From NCBI GenBank assembly GCA_001695595.3, contig MBPM02000025.1, positions 802,455 through 866,454 of the forward strand: a stretch of DNA of 64,000 nucleotides, read 5' to 3'. Below the pieces are notes generated by a model. That model made no database searches and had not been told where the DNA came from. It saw only the letters and a list, made by a program, of their open reading frames with translations. Below are positions 9,655-22,480 of this stretch, in pieces (position 1 is the first letter of the stretch; each line of letters starts with the position of its first letter). The stretch comes from Plasmopara viticola (taxonomy: Eukaryota; Oomycota; Peronosporomycetes; Peronosporales; Peronosporaceae). Position numbers and translations under genes: made by a program.

Positions 9655-12600
9655 ACATTATGCTGAGCTTTGTGGTAAAAGCTAGCTAAAAGAAGCTATA
9701 AAAGAATGGAAGCGAGACACCATTTTCAACTAAGGCAGTATTGCTTATTGATATGTTCTAATACACCTTGAATAATGCACTGAAAGTGCTAGATAGTGAT
9801 GTACCCCCGCAGCGGTCGGCAGTGTGACGAAAGCACACACCACCATATACAGAAATGGCGCGCAGGAACAAACATCCGAGATATTTCTGTACACTATCCC
9901 GGTCTACAGAGTATGGTATTGTGCAATAGATTGCAATTTATAATTCATTGAATACATTTTTATTGTTCCGCTAATGTTCTCGAGTTGACATATTTTGTCA
10001 CCGCGATTAGTCATGAATTTTGTCTTCCTCATCATGCAAATCGATGAAGTACCGTTTGAATACCTTTTGTGCAAAGTCAAGGATCCTTACCACGTGGCCA
10101 ATTTAACAGGCTAAGCTCTGTGTAAATCCTTCTGGACTTGCATTACATTTAATAAAAGCGCGCATAATGTTAGCCATTACACTGTAACTTAATACTTAAG
10201 CGTAGCAAGGTCAAAACAATAAAAAAACGTTTGGCTTAAAAGTGTTCCGATCGGCCAGGTGACTGATCGATGGGAAGGCAGATCAAGAATGGATGTTACG
10301 AGACCTTAAGGTGTCTTTACACCAAAGACAGTGTATGCGCCTAAGGCTACACCACGGTCCCAAGCTTTACCGACTTCACCGTTACAAAAGGCCTCGTAAC
10401 AACTTTGTGCGTCAAGATTGTCCTCCAAAGAGCTGCTCGGAAAAAAGAAGGCATTGGAAGATTCATTCACTTTACCATAACAAGAATGCATGTGATTTTT
10501 TCCCTTCGTCCAATGGTTCACGGTTACTCCCTTCATCCGGTGATGAAGGGAGAAATGCCACGAGCAATCCTACGAACGCCTTTCTGACTCTTAACCACCA
10601 AGGCTGCTGAATTATGATTCGAAATAATCGATATTTTGCCTTAACGTTTTTGTCTTCAGAGGGAGTGCCCCAGAAGGTGAACGATTTGAAGTCAGACATA
10701 CCGACCACTCACCCAAAAGTACATGAGGATTTATAGCGAGGGATGCCCTCGTACAAAATGTCACCAGAACCGGTAGACAGAACAAATAGGTAAAGTTGAG
10801 GACGTTGACCTATGGTGTATTCATAGTGTAGATCCAAAAAAAAAATCGACAACATATTTAAAGGTGAGCTCGGCAACTTACTCACCGCAAAAGTAAGACG
10901 CAAGTCGCCATATGTAAGAGCCCACCCACTCACGAAATAGCGCAACGAATCTGACGATATCTTCCACATGGGTGATTCCCACCCATGTAGGCCATGGCTT
11001 TGAGCAGAGCGCTTATCAGCTTTGTAGACCGCGATGTCAAGGTGGAGACCACATTTCGCGTTCCTCATACGAAAAAAAACTTCAGAAAATGTTGTTGGAT
11101 AATTCCTAGCCCTTACATGTGCCAACACAATGTAATTGGCCATTGGGGAATTGAGTGAGCATTTAAGGCTTCACAATTCAAAACTCTATCATATTAGACA
11201 ATGTCTTTTGCATTAGTGGCTCGGAGTACAATTGCACATAAGTGCGTCGAAGACATCGCTAGTGGTACCGGTATGAAAAAAATAAAATTGACTGTAATAT
11301 TGCAGAGCCAACAAAAGACAACAGCAGCATATTTTTTGGATCTGGAAGTCATATACACAGTAAAATTGTGCCACGACCAGATACTAGGACGAAATTTGAT
11401 CGAGTCACGAGCAAAAATATAAAGGAAGCCCAATCTACTAGCCGTTCGCTAAATACAATTTGAGTCATACAAACTACCTGGAAAGTATAAAAATTGTCTA
11501 TGCCATATGAAAGAAGACTAAAAATCTTTTCACTTGAAAAATTTGGGTCAAGACTAGGGCAAATACTAGATTTTGATGTCTAATAAATTCGAAACAAGAA
11601 TGACTAGTCAGGGCGTTTATATAACGAGCTGTCGTGGTCGGTATAAAAAATGCTTTAGCATCAAAGTTGTAACGTAAATTGTGTGTCATTTCAACCAAGA
11701 AGGACTAAAAAGTGGTCAATTTGAGCTCACCCGCGGCGAATTTCATTGTCTCATGTGTGTCTTACAGATTGCTTGCACTATGGACATAAGAAAATTTATC
11801 ATAATCCCCATCACTAGTGAAAGTTTCAAGCCTTAATAAAGCTGGCTTGTGTGACGCCTTTGGTCACTAACAGGCTCGCAAAGGTTTCATACAAGAAAGC
11901 GATACTGTATTTGACACTTTTGATGTTTACGCTCTTACACTCTTATCGGTTAGCATACCAGCATGCATCTCTTTACTTCAAAGTCGCAATTCATTAGCAA
12001 CTAATCTTCCTGTAGTAGAAAACGAGCAAGTCCACGAAAAAAACACCATATTTTGCACGATCAAGTCGAGCTTTATGATTAAAGAAACACACTCATCCCA
12101 GCAAGTTTTGCCCGCATGTAATGTTGCAACAAGATCGTCACAGCTTAAGCTGGATATCTTTTTCGACTGCTATACATACGTAGAAGTATAGTCTTCCTGA
12201 AACATAGAGACCAATTAGCTATCGAAGGACGGCTTCAGTCCTCGTCTTTGCGTTTACGTCACTTTGATGGGGTCTTAGGCCTTAAAGTGTAGCAAGTGGA
12301 CATAGTCATCTAAGATGCTAGAGCTGTATGAGACAGTGACCAGAGACTTTTACTTGGGTCGATAAGCTTCAATTGCTAAACCTGACTAACGTTGTAGTGC
12401 ATTCTTCGTATGGGTACTAGCAACTCTACTCCTCCAAGTCCTATTTTTTGAAATTTGGAAAATGAGTTAGCTGGAAGGACAAAAAATGAGCACAAACTTT
12501 ATACAGGACTTCTGCATAATGGATAAGTGCCTACCCTTGTAGGTCCCATCTAAAAAGCATGAAGACAGCGGAAGTGGGGAGACACCCTAATGAGCAATGA

Positions 12601-13900
12601 AAAAAAAGGCGACGTCAGGTGCTACCATTTCAAATTGCGCAATCATATAAGAATGTCATATGAATTCTTTTATGCAAATTTCACGGAGCACATCCGCTAA
12701 TTATAGTGACGAAGCCGAGGGATAAATTTTGCGTCCTTAGCGTGGATCAATTCAAAGAGAAACATTAGAAGGCCACGAAAAACATAAACCGTTTCTGCAT
12801 AAATCTATACCGGTTTTTTCTGCATACCGCGAAATAAAGAGCGTTACCATAAACAAATCCACCAACTATGCTACGTTTTTGTTAATAAAAACTTCTGATC
12901 TGAGTTAGTTTGATATTCTATCTGACATTATTGTTAATTTTTTTGTGTTCGTAAATTCAACAAAATTGGTGATGGCACCAAGCTACATCACGGTTTAATT
13001 TTAACATGCTTCGGCTCTAGATGAATGGCTTCTATTTGCTCTGGTGTTTTTGCGCATTCACGCATACCACAAAACTCCAAAGTTTAGTATAATATATATG
13101 CATGTGGTCAGAATACCGCAAATCACTTTTAAAGCCCTCGTTGAATCTTTTTATAGATCATAGACGGCCTTCAGCCAATCTTACTGGAGTTGATCGAGCG
13201 GTTCCTTTAATTTTGCCAGACCGAACAATCGCGCTACTTTACAAAAAGCTCACAGCACCCGTGATAGCCCCTCAATGTAACAACTCGTTGTAGACGATAG
13301 TGCAAATGGCCTTGTAGGTCAAAAAGCGATACACGTGCTTTGCCTTTATGCCATAATACTGAAGCAGTAAAGCTGTGCGACCAAATGTACGCGCTTAATA
13401 TTAGTTTGAGGCTCAAGCCTCGGTCTTTTGGAATGAATTGTAATCTTGGGGTTGTTGAAGAGGGAATCGATTTCCGTTTGCATGTGACCCATGAGCTTCC
13501 TTGCCGGGTCGATCGTCACCCCTGTTTACACAAAATGTCCATTCTATGTCAGAAAGGCGCTTCACTTTCATAGCGAGTTCTAGACTTGGCCAGTGCACGC
13601 CTTTTAGTACTCTAATTCTCCGCCTTATGTTCAATCTAGCGATAGCAATGAGCACTAGCAAATTTACTATAGTCGATGAGCTGCTGACGGTACCACATAT
13701 TCATATGTTGACTGCGTCTAAATCGTATGAAAAGAGTATAAGTGTAATTTTATTCATGGCTTTCAGTGCAGTAAGTAGTCTGACAAAAGAAGACCTATTG
13801 TATCCGCTTGATTAGAATCTAAAAACACAATTATCGAAATTACCGAAGAAAATCTCCTCTTTTGTATGTCCCTTTTTTGTCTGAGCGGATGCGATTGGAT
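9655..13900. other. intergenic stretch with no recognised gene
   Basis: Several 60-144 codon open frames exist (for example 11143-10709 on the minus strand, and overlapping frames at 10293-10708), but none shows a family motif, consistent splice pattern or neighbouring match. The 10.3-11.1 kb part has higher coding-like complexity than its surroundings and could be a dead gene. The rest is AT-rich and featureless to my reading. Confidence 0.4.
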
Positions 13901-13920
13901 CCTTGCTCTGCTGAATGCGC

Positions 13921-14180
13921 TATTGTATTGTATTACGTTATCGCGTTGCCAAGTTATGCACGTGCTAGGCTCTATGGCTAGTCCACGGCATAGAGTGGTG
14001 TCCGCATACGTCGAGTCTCGTTCGGCGGGCAGTGCAGCCAGCACCGAGGCCGCGAGGGTCTTCCATTATTTTGTGTACTTCTGACTTGGTAAGAGCCCAG
14101 GTGGCGCCCTGGTGCTGGAGACCGTTGCGTCGAGGGTGAGACTCGTTAGAGACCTGCGGATGCCCGGGAGCACCTGCCCT
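13921..14180 (-). repeat. SINE-like dispersed repeat, copy 1
   Basis: About 260 bp matching, in inverse orientation, the element at 22014-22280 at high identity throughout. Read on the minus strand it starts GGGCAGGTGCTC and ends in an ATACA-type pentamer tail. A simple-repeat 3' tail fits a non-autonomous retroposon (SINE or LINE 3' end). Clear tRNA-type promoter boxes were not found. Open frames through it are incidental. Confidence 0.7.
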
Positions 14181-14199
14181 AGTCAACTTATTACAAAGT

Positions 14200-17100
14200 T
14201 GCGATAAGTGTTTCTGTGAGAAAACTAAACTTAAGTTAGAAACCTAAAAGGAAAAAGACTTTTCGAGCCGATTTCCTGTTATTCTCAAAAGCACTTGTCC
14301 TCTGTAGTAGTTGGCGATCCTTTTGAGACGTTTGAGCCATTATGCATAAGTGAAATCCCCATTCACTGCGTATATCGTTTTGCTGAGTGTCAATTTACAA
14401 TTGTAGCGCCTAGTACACGTACTGCGCAGTGTCTTTGAGCTCACGTGTTGAAGTGGTTGGCAGAAACTCATAGTTTGCTCGACGGACGCGATGTAAGATT
14501 GTAAATTGGTGGTTGACAAGATTAACCCTGTTTTTGCAACAAGAGAAATTGGATTCAAGCGTTTATCTAGTTAATTTTTTGGCGATCGCATGAGATAGAT
14601 ACTTCCTTAGCATACAGCACTTTAAATAATGGATACGGTTTATGGTCAAAATCAGTGTGGTCTACATTAATTAATTTCGTGGGAAATTCGAGTTGATAAG
14701 TGATGCATAATGGCAAGGGCTATGACCGGTCACACTTCGATAACGATATGATTTACAGTAGCACGATCGCTAGATGCACTAAAAACAAATCGGATTTTCT
14801 AGGCAGGTACGCTTTACGTATTGTATTAAATTTAATACTGGATCAGACGCGATTTTTCTACATATAAAATCATCCGTAATGTTATAATCAGGTAAGCAAG
14901 GTGCAAATTTCCAATCAGGTGGATGGATGACCTGTTCGACTATAACGTTTAGAAGTTACGCATCGCACATGCCTAATCGTCAAAAACCTTAGCACTTTTA
15001 CCTGGGGAGACCACGAAATGACCAATTATGTTACGAGATCATAGTGTTAGCCAACAACGGAAGCAAGAAATAGATCTAAGGTACTAAAGATACAAATTTA
15101 TACTTGTAGTTAATGCTGTTATTGTGGATGGATCTGATTTTATCGCACATCGATGCCGTACGTGGACTACGCCGACGCCGGCTCTGAGCTTAGCCTGACC
15201 AGACGACCTGATCTTATTCAACAAAACTTCATCACAATTAAAAGTAAGCAAGTATTTTCAACAAAAGATTTCGTATAAGTGGCAAATTACACATATGAAA
15301 GCCGAACTACTAGCTTACGTACCTGGCACGCTGTCTTAAAATTAGCACACACCACACAGATAAATCGTTCAGCGGCTTGATTTACAAACAATTGACCAAT
15401 TAAGTTGAACGAAGTGAGTTGGTCGCACAGACAGAACACAAGGTTCAACTTTCAACATATAATACGATAGACAAGAATACGAGGTTTTACTTTCAACATA
15501 GCCCACGAATATCGAATCACACATTTCGCTTACGGAGTGCAGTATGTGCTCAGGAATTTTTAAGGTCTGCTAGCGCCTTTTCACTATAATAGTAGTTTGA
15601 AAGTTGTCGGTTGGTCTTATGATTATAAGTCATTGCAAATCAAGTATGATAAAAAAATGGACGCGTCATAGAAAGTGGGAGTGCTATTGACCGAGCAAAT
15701 TTCGCGAATTGAAATAAGCCTAAAGGAGCTCGGTTGACAGAACCGACGAGGTCGAACTTTCTTAAAAAAAACCCTCCCTCCTCTTTGCTTTTTTTAACAA
15801 TGATATAGGGACTTTTATTTGCGTTGCAAACCGTTTTTCCATGATGCGGATATTGAAGGTTCAACATCAATTTTTGCTCCTCCTACAAATTTAACCGCTC
15901 AGATCAAGTTCAAGGCATCGAACATGAAGCTCAAAACGACTAGTAGATGCGGACAACAAAAATTTGAATAGACAAGCCCTGAAAAAGCTCGTAATAGTGT
16001 TGAAAAATATGTGAGTTAAATAGCTCCTGTGTCCAGAAATTCTCGGATCATCGACGGGCTGGTAATTATAGTATAAACGAAGGTTACCGTGGACGTACAA
16101 GCGATAGCAAAGGCTTTGCTGTGATAGAAACAGGGATCGTGCCAACCTAGTGGAATGATTATGAGACTTATCTCGTATAAAAAAAGTTATTTTAGTTACG
16201 CTCTCTAAAACTGGACCGATACTCGAGATCACTCATAGAAGTGTCGACGATAAAGGTCGAGACGACGAGTTCCTGGTCGTTCTTTGATCTAGTCAAGATA
16301 AATTCGTCAAGATAAATTCGTCGATTAAAATTTAAAGCAAGGCGCATCAGAGTCCATATACTCTCAGCGTCGAGTCGGCTAAAATAAAAACCGATGCACC
16401 TTGGCATACACAGCTACCGAGAGTATTGACGCAAAGCAAATCGTCACCAAATAGCTGATGATGCTTGACATATTTAAAGTGGCAGAGCTCCAGGTCAGCT
16501 CTGAAACTGCTGATAAAAAAGTAAGCACACCCACATAATCCCAATAATTTCTGTAAAGCAAGTGAACAAGAAACTCGACAAAAATATGAAGCCTGACGCT
16601 TTGATCAGTAATAATCATGATCTGAAGGCGCGAGAAGTCTAAAGTACTGCTGTGGATGAAGAATGCGGCTACATGAACCCAGTGTGCGTCGTACTAAAAC
16701 TTCGTGAAATGTCCACCGCCTGGAACCGATGTAAATCATCGCACCGTAGAGATTCACTTACTTTCTCAATAGCGGGTCCGACAAAAACATAGATAATAGT
16801 CTAAATGGATAATATCCGTCCGATGGAGGCCATGGTACTACTTCATACGCTCCTATAACTTCGAGTGCCACGAGGGCACACCCCTCACGTAGTACATACA
16901 ATAAAAGCTTCGTCTTAAGAAATTTAGTCCTTCAAAGAAGTCTACGATAGCGATGTACGTACTTTTACCTCCAGTTGATCTCATAGATATTATCAGCCGG
17001 AAAACTTAGCGCAGATATCTAAAATTATGAGCAACAGTAAATTTCAAGCCAACATTGATAGATGTGATTGCAGCAAAAGAGATGAAAGTCATAGCCTTTA

Positions 17101-18480
17101 TCGTAAGCAACCGTGTGGTCTGTGCTGAGAGGAAAAGTGGCATTGGCTAAGCCTACAAGGCGATCTAAAAGCATTTTAGGGGGTAGTTGTCCTGGTCAAC
17201 CATCTAACTTATCACAGTGCTAGCTCAAACCCCTTTGGTTCGATCCACTAAAGAAGATCACTAAGTGGTGCAAGGACAATCTTATTTAAAGTTTATTTAG
17301 TAAAAGTTGAGGTAAGCCTTCATCTGACTTCTGTTCCGCCATAACCTTGCAAGAAAAATAAATTTGTGAGTCGTCTGCGACGCTTCCGACTATTCCATGG
17401 ACTAATTATTGTTGGTAAGTAGGTCATGAGAAACCTCTCTCGTTCCCATTCAAGCAGCTAAAATCTACCAAACAAAACTACTTCGTCAAGAGAAAGAGTC
17501 ACTTCCCACGAAGTTTAAACCGGGAAGCCCTAGTGCGTTTTCTGAGTCTTAAGCTCTTTGTGGTCTATTTAGACTAAGCATCTTTGATGGAAGCTATAAA
17601 CACGCACCACTCACTGCAAACAATAGGAGTATGATCGCAATTTTTGCAGGGGATACCTTTTACAGCTTACTTCCGTGCTTTGACATGCGCCGCTCTATTT
17701 CTTTCCTGCTGGCTTGATGGTGTTAATAGTAGGCTAATAATCGGACAAAGAGTGTAAACGGTTTTAGCAGAATGACTTGATCACACATAGCACTGCTAGA
17801 CCATGCTACCTAAGAGCGGCTTGATCTTTCTCACCAGAAATGATTCGTGCTTAGTTTAAATGATAAAGGATACCTCCGTTTCCGTCCTCATATTTACCGG
17901 TAGATTGCAAGCAGTTGATCACTGATATCTGTGCACGTTTCACTTAATTAGTCTTCAGTTGACAAAAGCAACGTCAACTCATCTCCAGTTTTGTAAAAAT
18001 TCCTAGTTTTTTTTAATGAGACACGATAGTACCCCGAAGCTCCGGACAGTGCTCTTACTTAACTTATATTGACGCTGGTAAAAGAAATCTTACAAACTAA
18101 ATTTTGCAATGTAGCCGCTCTAATTGGTTACACGTCTGGCTCTCCATTGAGAACCCTTATCGCGTAAATACTCGTCCTTCATCTCGCTGAGACAGACCCA
18201 ACAAAAGCTAACACCCCCAAAGACAAGTGCTGCTAATGGAGTAAGCCACCATAGTCAACGAATACAAAAGACGATACCATTAACATCCCTATTGTGTCAG
18301 ATTTACTTCGAGGTTAGTCGTCAAAAGTAAAGTGGCCGATCAAATTATTTTCAGCTATCGGTACTCTTAGACCATTTTACTTTGCATCTTTAATTTGTAG
18401 TTCGAAAACGATTCTGATTGCCCTAATCATTTCTAAATTCCAATCAAACATCCACTTCTGGTTTGTCAGCTAGCTTCTTT
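14200..18480. other. gene-empty stretch, possibly decayed retroelement
   Basis: No intact gene was recognised. Minus-strand frames at 16.2-16.6 kb contain SAVSELTW and nearby segments faintly reminiscent of the copia RNase H end, but this is too weak to name. A near-repeat of about 21 bp occurs at 15439 and 15480, and a 14-bp tandem duplication at 16292. Confidence 0.35.
16292..16319. repeat. 14-bp tandem duplication
   Basis: GTCAAGATAAATTC is present twice in direct succession, a recent slippage or repair scar in otherwise unique DNA. Confidence 0.7.
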
Positions 18481-18489
18481 TAGGGTCTG

Positions 18490-18880
18490 ATGTTGCTGCT
18501 ACTCTTGTCAGCGTCGTGTTTAAGCAGTTGCCACCGTCAGCCAGAAAGTTTACGTCATGTCCCAACTGAGAACAGCCCTAGCGCTTCCAACACAAGGGAC
18601 TCAACGCATTATTCTGCCGAAGACGCTGATAATTACGATCAAAACTGCTTACGACTTCAAACAGTCACCCGAAGTAGGGCTTCGAGGCCTCCATATAAGG
18701 ACTCTTCGAGGTTTAGTTCCTCATATTGCCTCAGATGTTGCGCAAGAAAAAGTATACATGACAGGTGTACTCGATCTCTTCATCTACAAAAACGAGTGTC
18801 GGACAATGTCTCAGCATCACGTGACAAATTTTAATTTAATGGCAAACGTAGCCCCAGAATTGGCAAGTCGTGACGTTTAA
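18490..18880 (+). other. small ORFs with signal-peptide-like start, unconfirmed
   Basis: A 114-codon frame opens with Met and a run of six Leu within a short hydrophobic segment ending in Cys, as a secretory leader might, then becomes Ser/Arg-rich. An overlapping 107-codon frame (18557-18880) begins in another phase. No RxLR or other effector motif is intact. It may be a decayed secreted-protein gene or chance. Confidence 0.15.
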
Positions 18881-18899
18881 ACACCGCTGTTTCAACTAA

Positions 18900-21840
18900 G
18901 ACATGTTCACCAATTCTTAGGCCTTGTTTGACAAGTTTTAAAGCCTCGAGCCACGTGTAGCGGTTTCTTTATGATAAAATGTTGTACTCTCTATGACCGC
19001 GCTTGGCGGTCATGTAAGTTGAATCTACTGCAAAGCGTTCACTGGTGGTGACACAAACAATTTAAGTAGGTCTACATTCATTGGTGCACATGCGAAGTGT
19101 TTCGACGTGTTAATTGTTACCGTGCACAGCCATACGTTTGTCGCTTTTGCCAGTGCCATCACGCTGCTAATAGGAGATTGATGCCGTGGTAGACATGAAT
19201 AATCATAGACAGAACCTTTGGCGCTGCTGTCAATTTAAGCAAAATTGCTAAGGAAGTGTCTATGGCTGACAGGGCGTCGCTGTCGAAACAGAAGCGCTGT
19301 TTTTCAACAGCGTTTTTAGACAAAAGGTTTTCCTGTCGTCAATAAAGATACCTGCTATACAAAAATAGAAGGATTTAAGATACTTTACACCAGGTTGGAT
19401 ATGTCCAGAGCGGGCGATCCGCAAGCTGACGATTTGTCTGAGCGTGTGAATCGACACCATGAGGACGTTTTAATCTGTCTGCTTGGATACGTCAAAGCGT
19501 TGGAGTAGCATGTCTCTACTCGTTTATTTGCATTGTCTAACGCTATTGATGCCTCAACAGGTTTCTCACCAGTCTATAAGAGCTAGTAGTTTTTCACTAT
19601 AAGAAAGATTTCGCATTGTATCCCTGGTTTTTTATGAGGTGCAGCTGAGCACATTGCACAAATTAGTCCTCTAACAGAGCATGAAAAGTTAATGACTTTG
19701 TAACAATGAACACGTGCGCGGTAAGAAAAAATTAGACACTGAGGCCTTAAAATTCATCAAACCAACTAAAAAATACACACTGCATCTGAAGTTGAAATTC
19801 AAATACATTCAAATGCTTAAATTTGATCAAATCGCTCGGCTTGATAGTTAGCTTTGCGGAGCTATTAGGATTATGAGTTGTCTTGGCTCTCTGACAGCTA
19901 ATCCCGCATAACATGCATGCTAAAGAAGACCAGATTTTTTCATCCCCTTTCATAACCAGCGATAGAGACCTTTCGATCGACGGATTGTTTACGATTGCCA
20001 ACGTCTGCATTCAAAGCGATAAGCTCCTTCAGTAATGTGCGTATCTGTGGATGCAGCATCTTTATCACCCAGCTTTCCCAATCATTTTTCGGCTTTCTTA
20101 TGAGATACGCTTGCCAGCGGTCTGCTCTCTTGTGCCACAACGTTTTTGTCTCGACCTTTTAAATATGAGCTAACAGCTTCACGCGCGATGTTTCGGGAAT
20201 TTAAGCAATACCATGCGCCAAGGAGCAGCATTTGTTAGGTCCTTTTCACTTTTACCTTTGATCGCTTAAAGGAAAGAACACGGCTTGCACCGCAATCCAT
20301 GCTTCCTTTACAGTTGATATATGCATTCAGAGGATGATCATATTGTTCAATAGAAATATCTGCTTTCTTTTTTTCTCAAAATGAATTCCTCTTATTGCTC
20401 AGTCTATCCTCAGATGGAAAGTGCGCGCTATCCGCTGCGACGGAGCGAGAGGCTATAATTCTTAGCATCTTACTCACCAAAGTGGCTCTCTTGCGGGCGA
20501 ACTCGTTTAAGATCGCCGTCCGTGGCAAAAGCGCAGCCTTTGTGACAGGTGTAGACTTAGCTGAAGGTGCCGCCCTATGGCGCTGAGACTGATGTTGGTG
20601 CCTTGGATTTTGTGGAAGCCGAAGCTTTATTTTATCGCGCCGGCTTATTTATCGTAAAATGACCCGGCCGACCGGCAGCCCTTTTTGCTCACCGTTATGG
20701 CTAAGCCAACTAACACGTGTTCTTTTACGTTGAATGTATGTCAAGTCTTAGCGGGGAGGCCCGTTCAGAAAAAAATCGAGCTTTTGTGGTGAAAGCTGGC
20801 CTTCGGTTTAAAAAATATATAGTAAAACTGTGACTCTTAGAGCACGAAATTCTATCAGTGCTTACATTTATTTTTACGCATCGAACTCTTCAAGAGTGGA
20901 AAAAATTATCCCTGGTAATCAGAAATCGTATACCTTTCTGCACACCTCCTCTGTGCAAGGTGCTGTGACCCCGTCACACAATGTCCCACAAACCCATCTT
21001 ATACTGAAATTGCTTCTTCTTTTAACACACGACACTTGTACAAGCGGATAACTTGAGTAGAATGACGGTTTTTTGGCAAGCATCAAATAATAGATATCAA
21101 TTCAATGGCCACAGTTCGATATTCATGCGTCCCTTTGGTCAAATAAATTTCAGAATTGGATAACATAACAAAGTGATGCCGTTAAACTGTGAGGTGATCT
21201 TTCATGAATCACATGGGGCTTTCTTTCAACATCGCGATGAATGCTCTACAAGTACACTTGTTTTGACCAAAACATAAAGATGGACGCCTTTCCACATGTC
21301 GAGCCCCTCGCTAATTATGTCTTGTCAACGCAACAGTAATGTTGGGGACACTCTTACATAGAAGAAGGATTAAATGATTGTAAGGACAACTACTAATGTT
21401 TGGAGTATACTTTGGCTCCAAAATAAGATTCTTTGAATGTGACATTGTTTTGGAGAGTACATTGACTTCGTTAGAAGTTTGGATGGGCTCAGGGCTTGTT
21501 CTCGAGGAGGCACTTATGACGGCTGGCACGCACGTCAAGTAAAAATCGGCTTTTAAACAGCGCAGTATGCTGACCGACATTGGCTGAAACGCAACAGCCG
21601 ACATGCTCATAAGTTTTAATATAAAAATGGGCACCAAGCAGCCGGAATAGCACATATTTTGGAGGCTTTGGATGCAATGCGACCTACTGCTTAATTACCG
21701 TTTGCAGCGTTATCGCATCATAAAGAAACGCTACAATTTACAATGCTAGTATTTGAAAAAAAAGTGGTCAAGTGATGCATTGGACCGTGTTGGTTTAGCA
21801 AGCGTGCCCAACAGATATTTTCTTTGTATATTAACTACCG
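18900..21840. other. intergenic stretch with no recognised gene
   Basis: Minus-strand frames at 20140-19940 read as coherent basic protein-like sequence (KPKNDWESWVIKM region) but are flanked by many stops, suggesting a dead gene or transposon fragment of unknown type. Nothing else could be supported apart from the short inverted motif at 20939-20975. Confidence 0.3.
20939..20975 (+). repeat. 37-bp motif, left member of an inverted pair
   Basis: TGCACACCTC...TGTGCAAGGTGCTGTG..CCGTC recurs as its reverse complement at 23781-23816, with a 3-bp and a 2-bp indel. The two copies face each other across about 2.8 kb containing the OTU1 gene and the SINE-like copy 2. This fits terminal inverted repeats or two MITE fragments. 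Confidence 0.5.
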
Positions 21841-21855
21841 TTTGCAACGTATCAT

Positions 21856-21929
21856 GAGCTATAAAGATTCGTTCTATTGCGAACTATAAAGATTCGTACT
21901 TTTGCGAGCTACTTAAATTCGTGCTTTTC
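21856..21929. repeat. three tandem copies of a 25-bp unit
   Basis: The unit GAGCTATAAAGATTCG plus about 9 bp is repeated at 21856, 21881 and 21906, with the third copy more diverged. A related longer direct repeat (ACCGTTTGCARCGT) lies at about 21697 and 21837. Confidence 0.65.
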
Positions 21930-22013
21930 TTCCAGGTTCTAATGATTCCTTTTCGGAAAAGGCTGGGGTGACGCCCTCCTTCCAAGCGCGGGGGCTAAAT
22001 GCTCGCGCGCTTC

Positions 22014-22280
22014 GGGCAGGTGCTCTCGGGCATCTGCAGGTCTCTAACGAGTCTCACCCTCGACGCGACGGTTTCCAGCACCGGGCGCCACCTGGGCTCT
22101 TACCAAGTCAGAGATAAACAAACTAATGGAAGACCCTTACGACCTCGGTGCTGGATGCACTGCCCGCCGAACGAGATCCGACGTATGCGGACACCACTTT
22201 ATGCCGTGGACTAGCCAGACTGAGCCTAGCACGTGCATAACTTGGCAACGCGATAACGTAATACATTACATTACATTCTA
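22014..22280 (+). repeat. SINE-like dispersed repeat, copy 2
   Basis: Inverted counterpart of the 13921-14180 element. It ends in an ATTAC-type pentamer tail (22255-22278). The insertion lies about 200 bp downstream of the 3' end of the OTU1 gene, so it may supply or disturb its downstream region. Confidence 0.7.
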
Positions 22281-22480
22281 ATGATTCCGTATTTGAAGGT
22301 TCTAATTAACCATTACCGATGCTGGTCTCATAGTAATTTCGGGCCCATCGATTTAAAATCAAACTGGTTTTACATATTAACAAGCAAAAAAGCTTCGAGC
22401 TATACGAAAATGTTGCTTCTAAAATTGTCGCCTTTCGCAAATTTAATTCTGCTAATTTAAATGGCACTTACCGCAAAAAT

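Noticed and set aside
10306..11143. Minus-strand ORFs of 76-144 codons as real genes
   Set aside because: No recognisable domain, no splice pattern joining them, and no neighbouring support; kept only as a note on the region.
16192..16620. Copia-type RNase H on the minus strand
   Set aside because: Only SAVSELTW and a few neighbouring residues resemble it; no integrase or reverse-transcriptase motifs were found upstream.
17215..17245. B-box-like GGTTCGATCC as a tRNA gene
   Set aside because: No acceptor, D-arm or anticodon stem can be folded around it.
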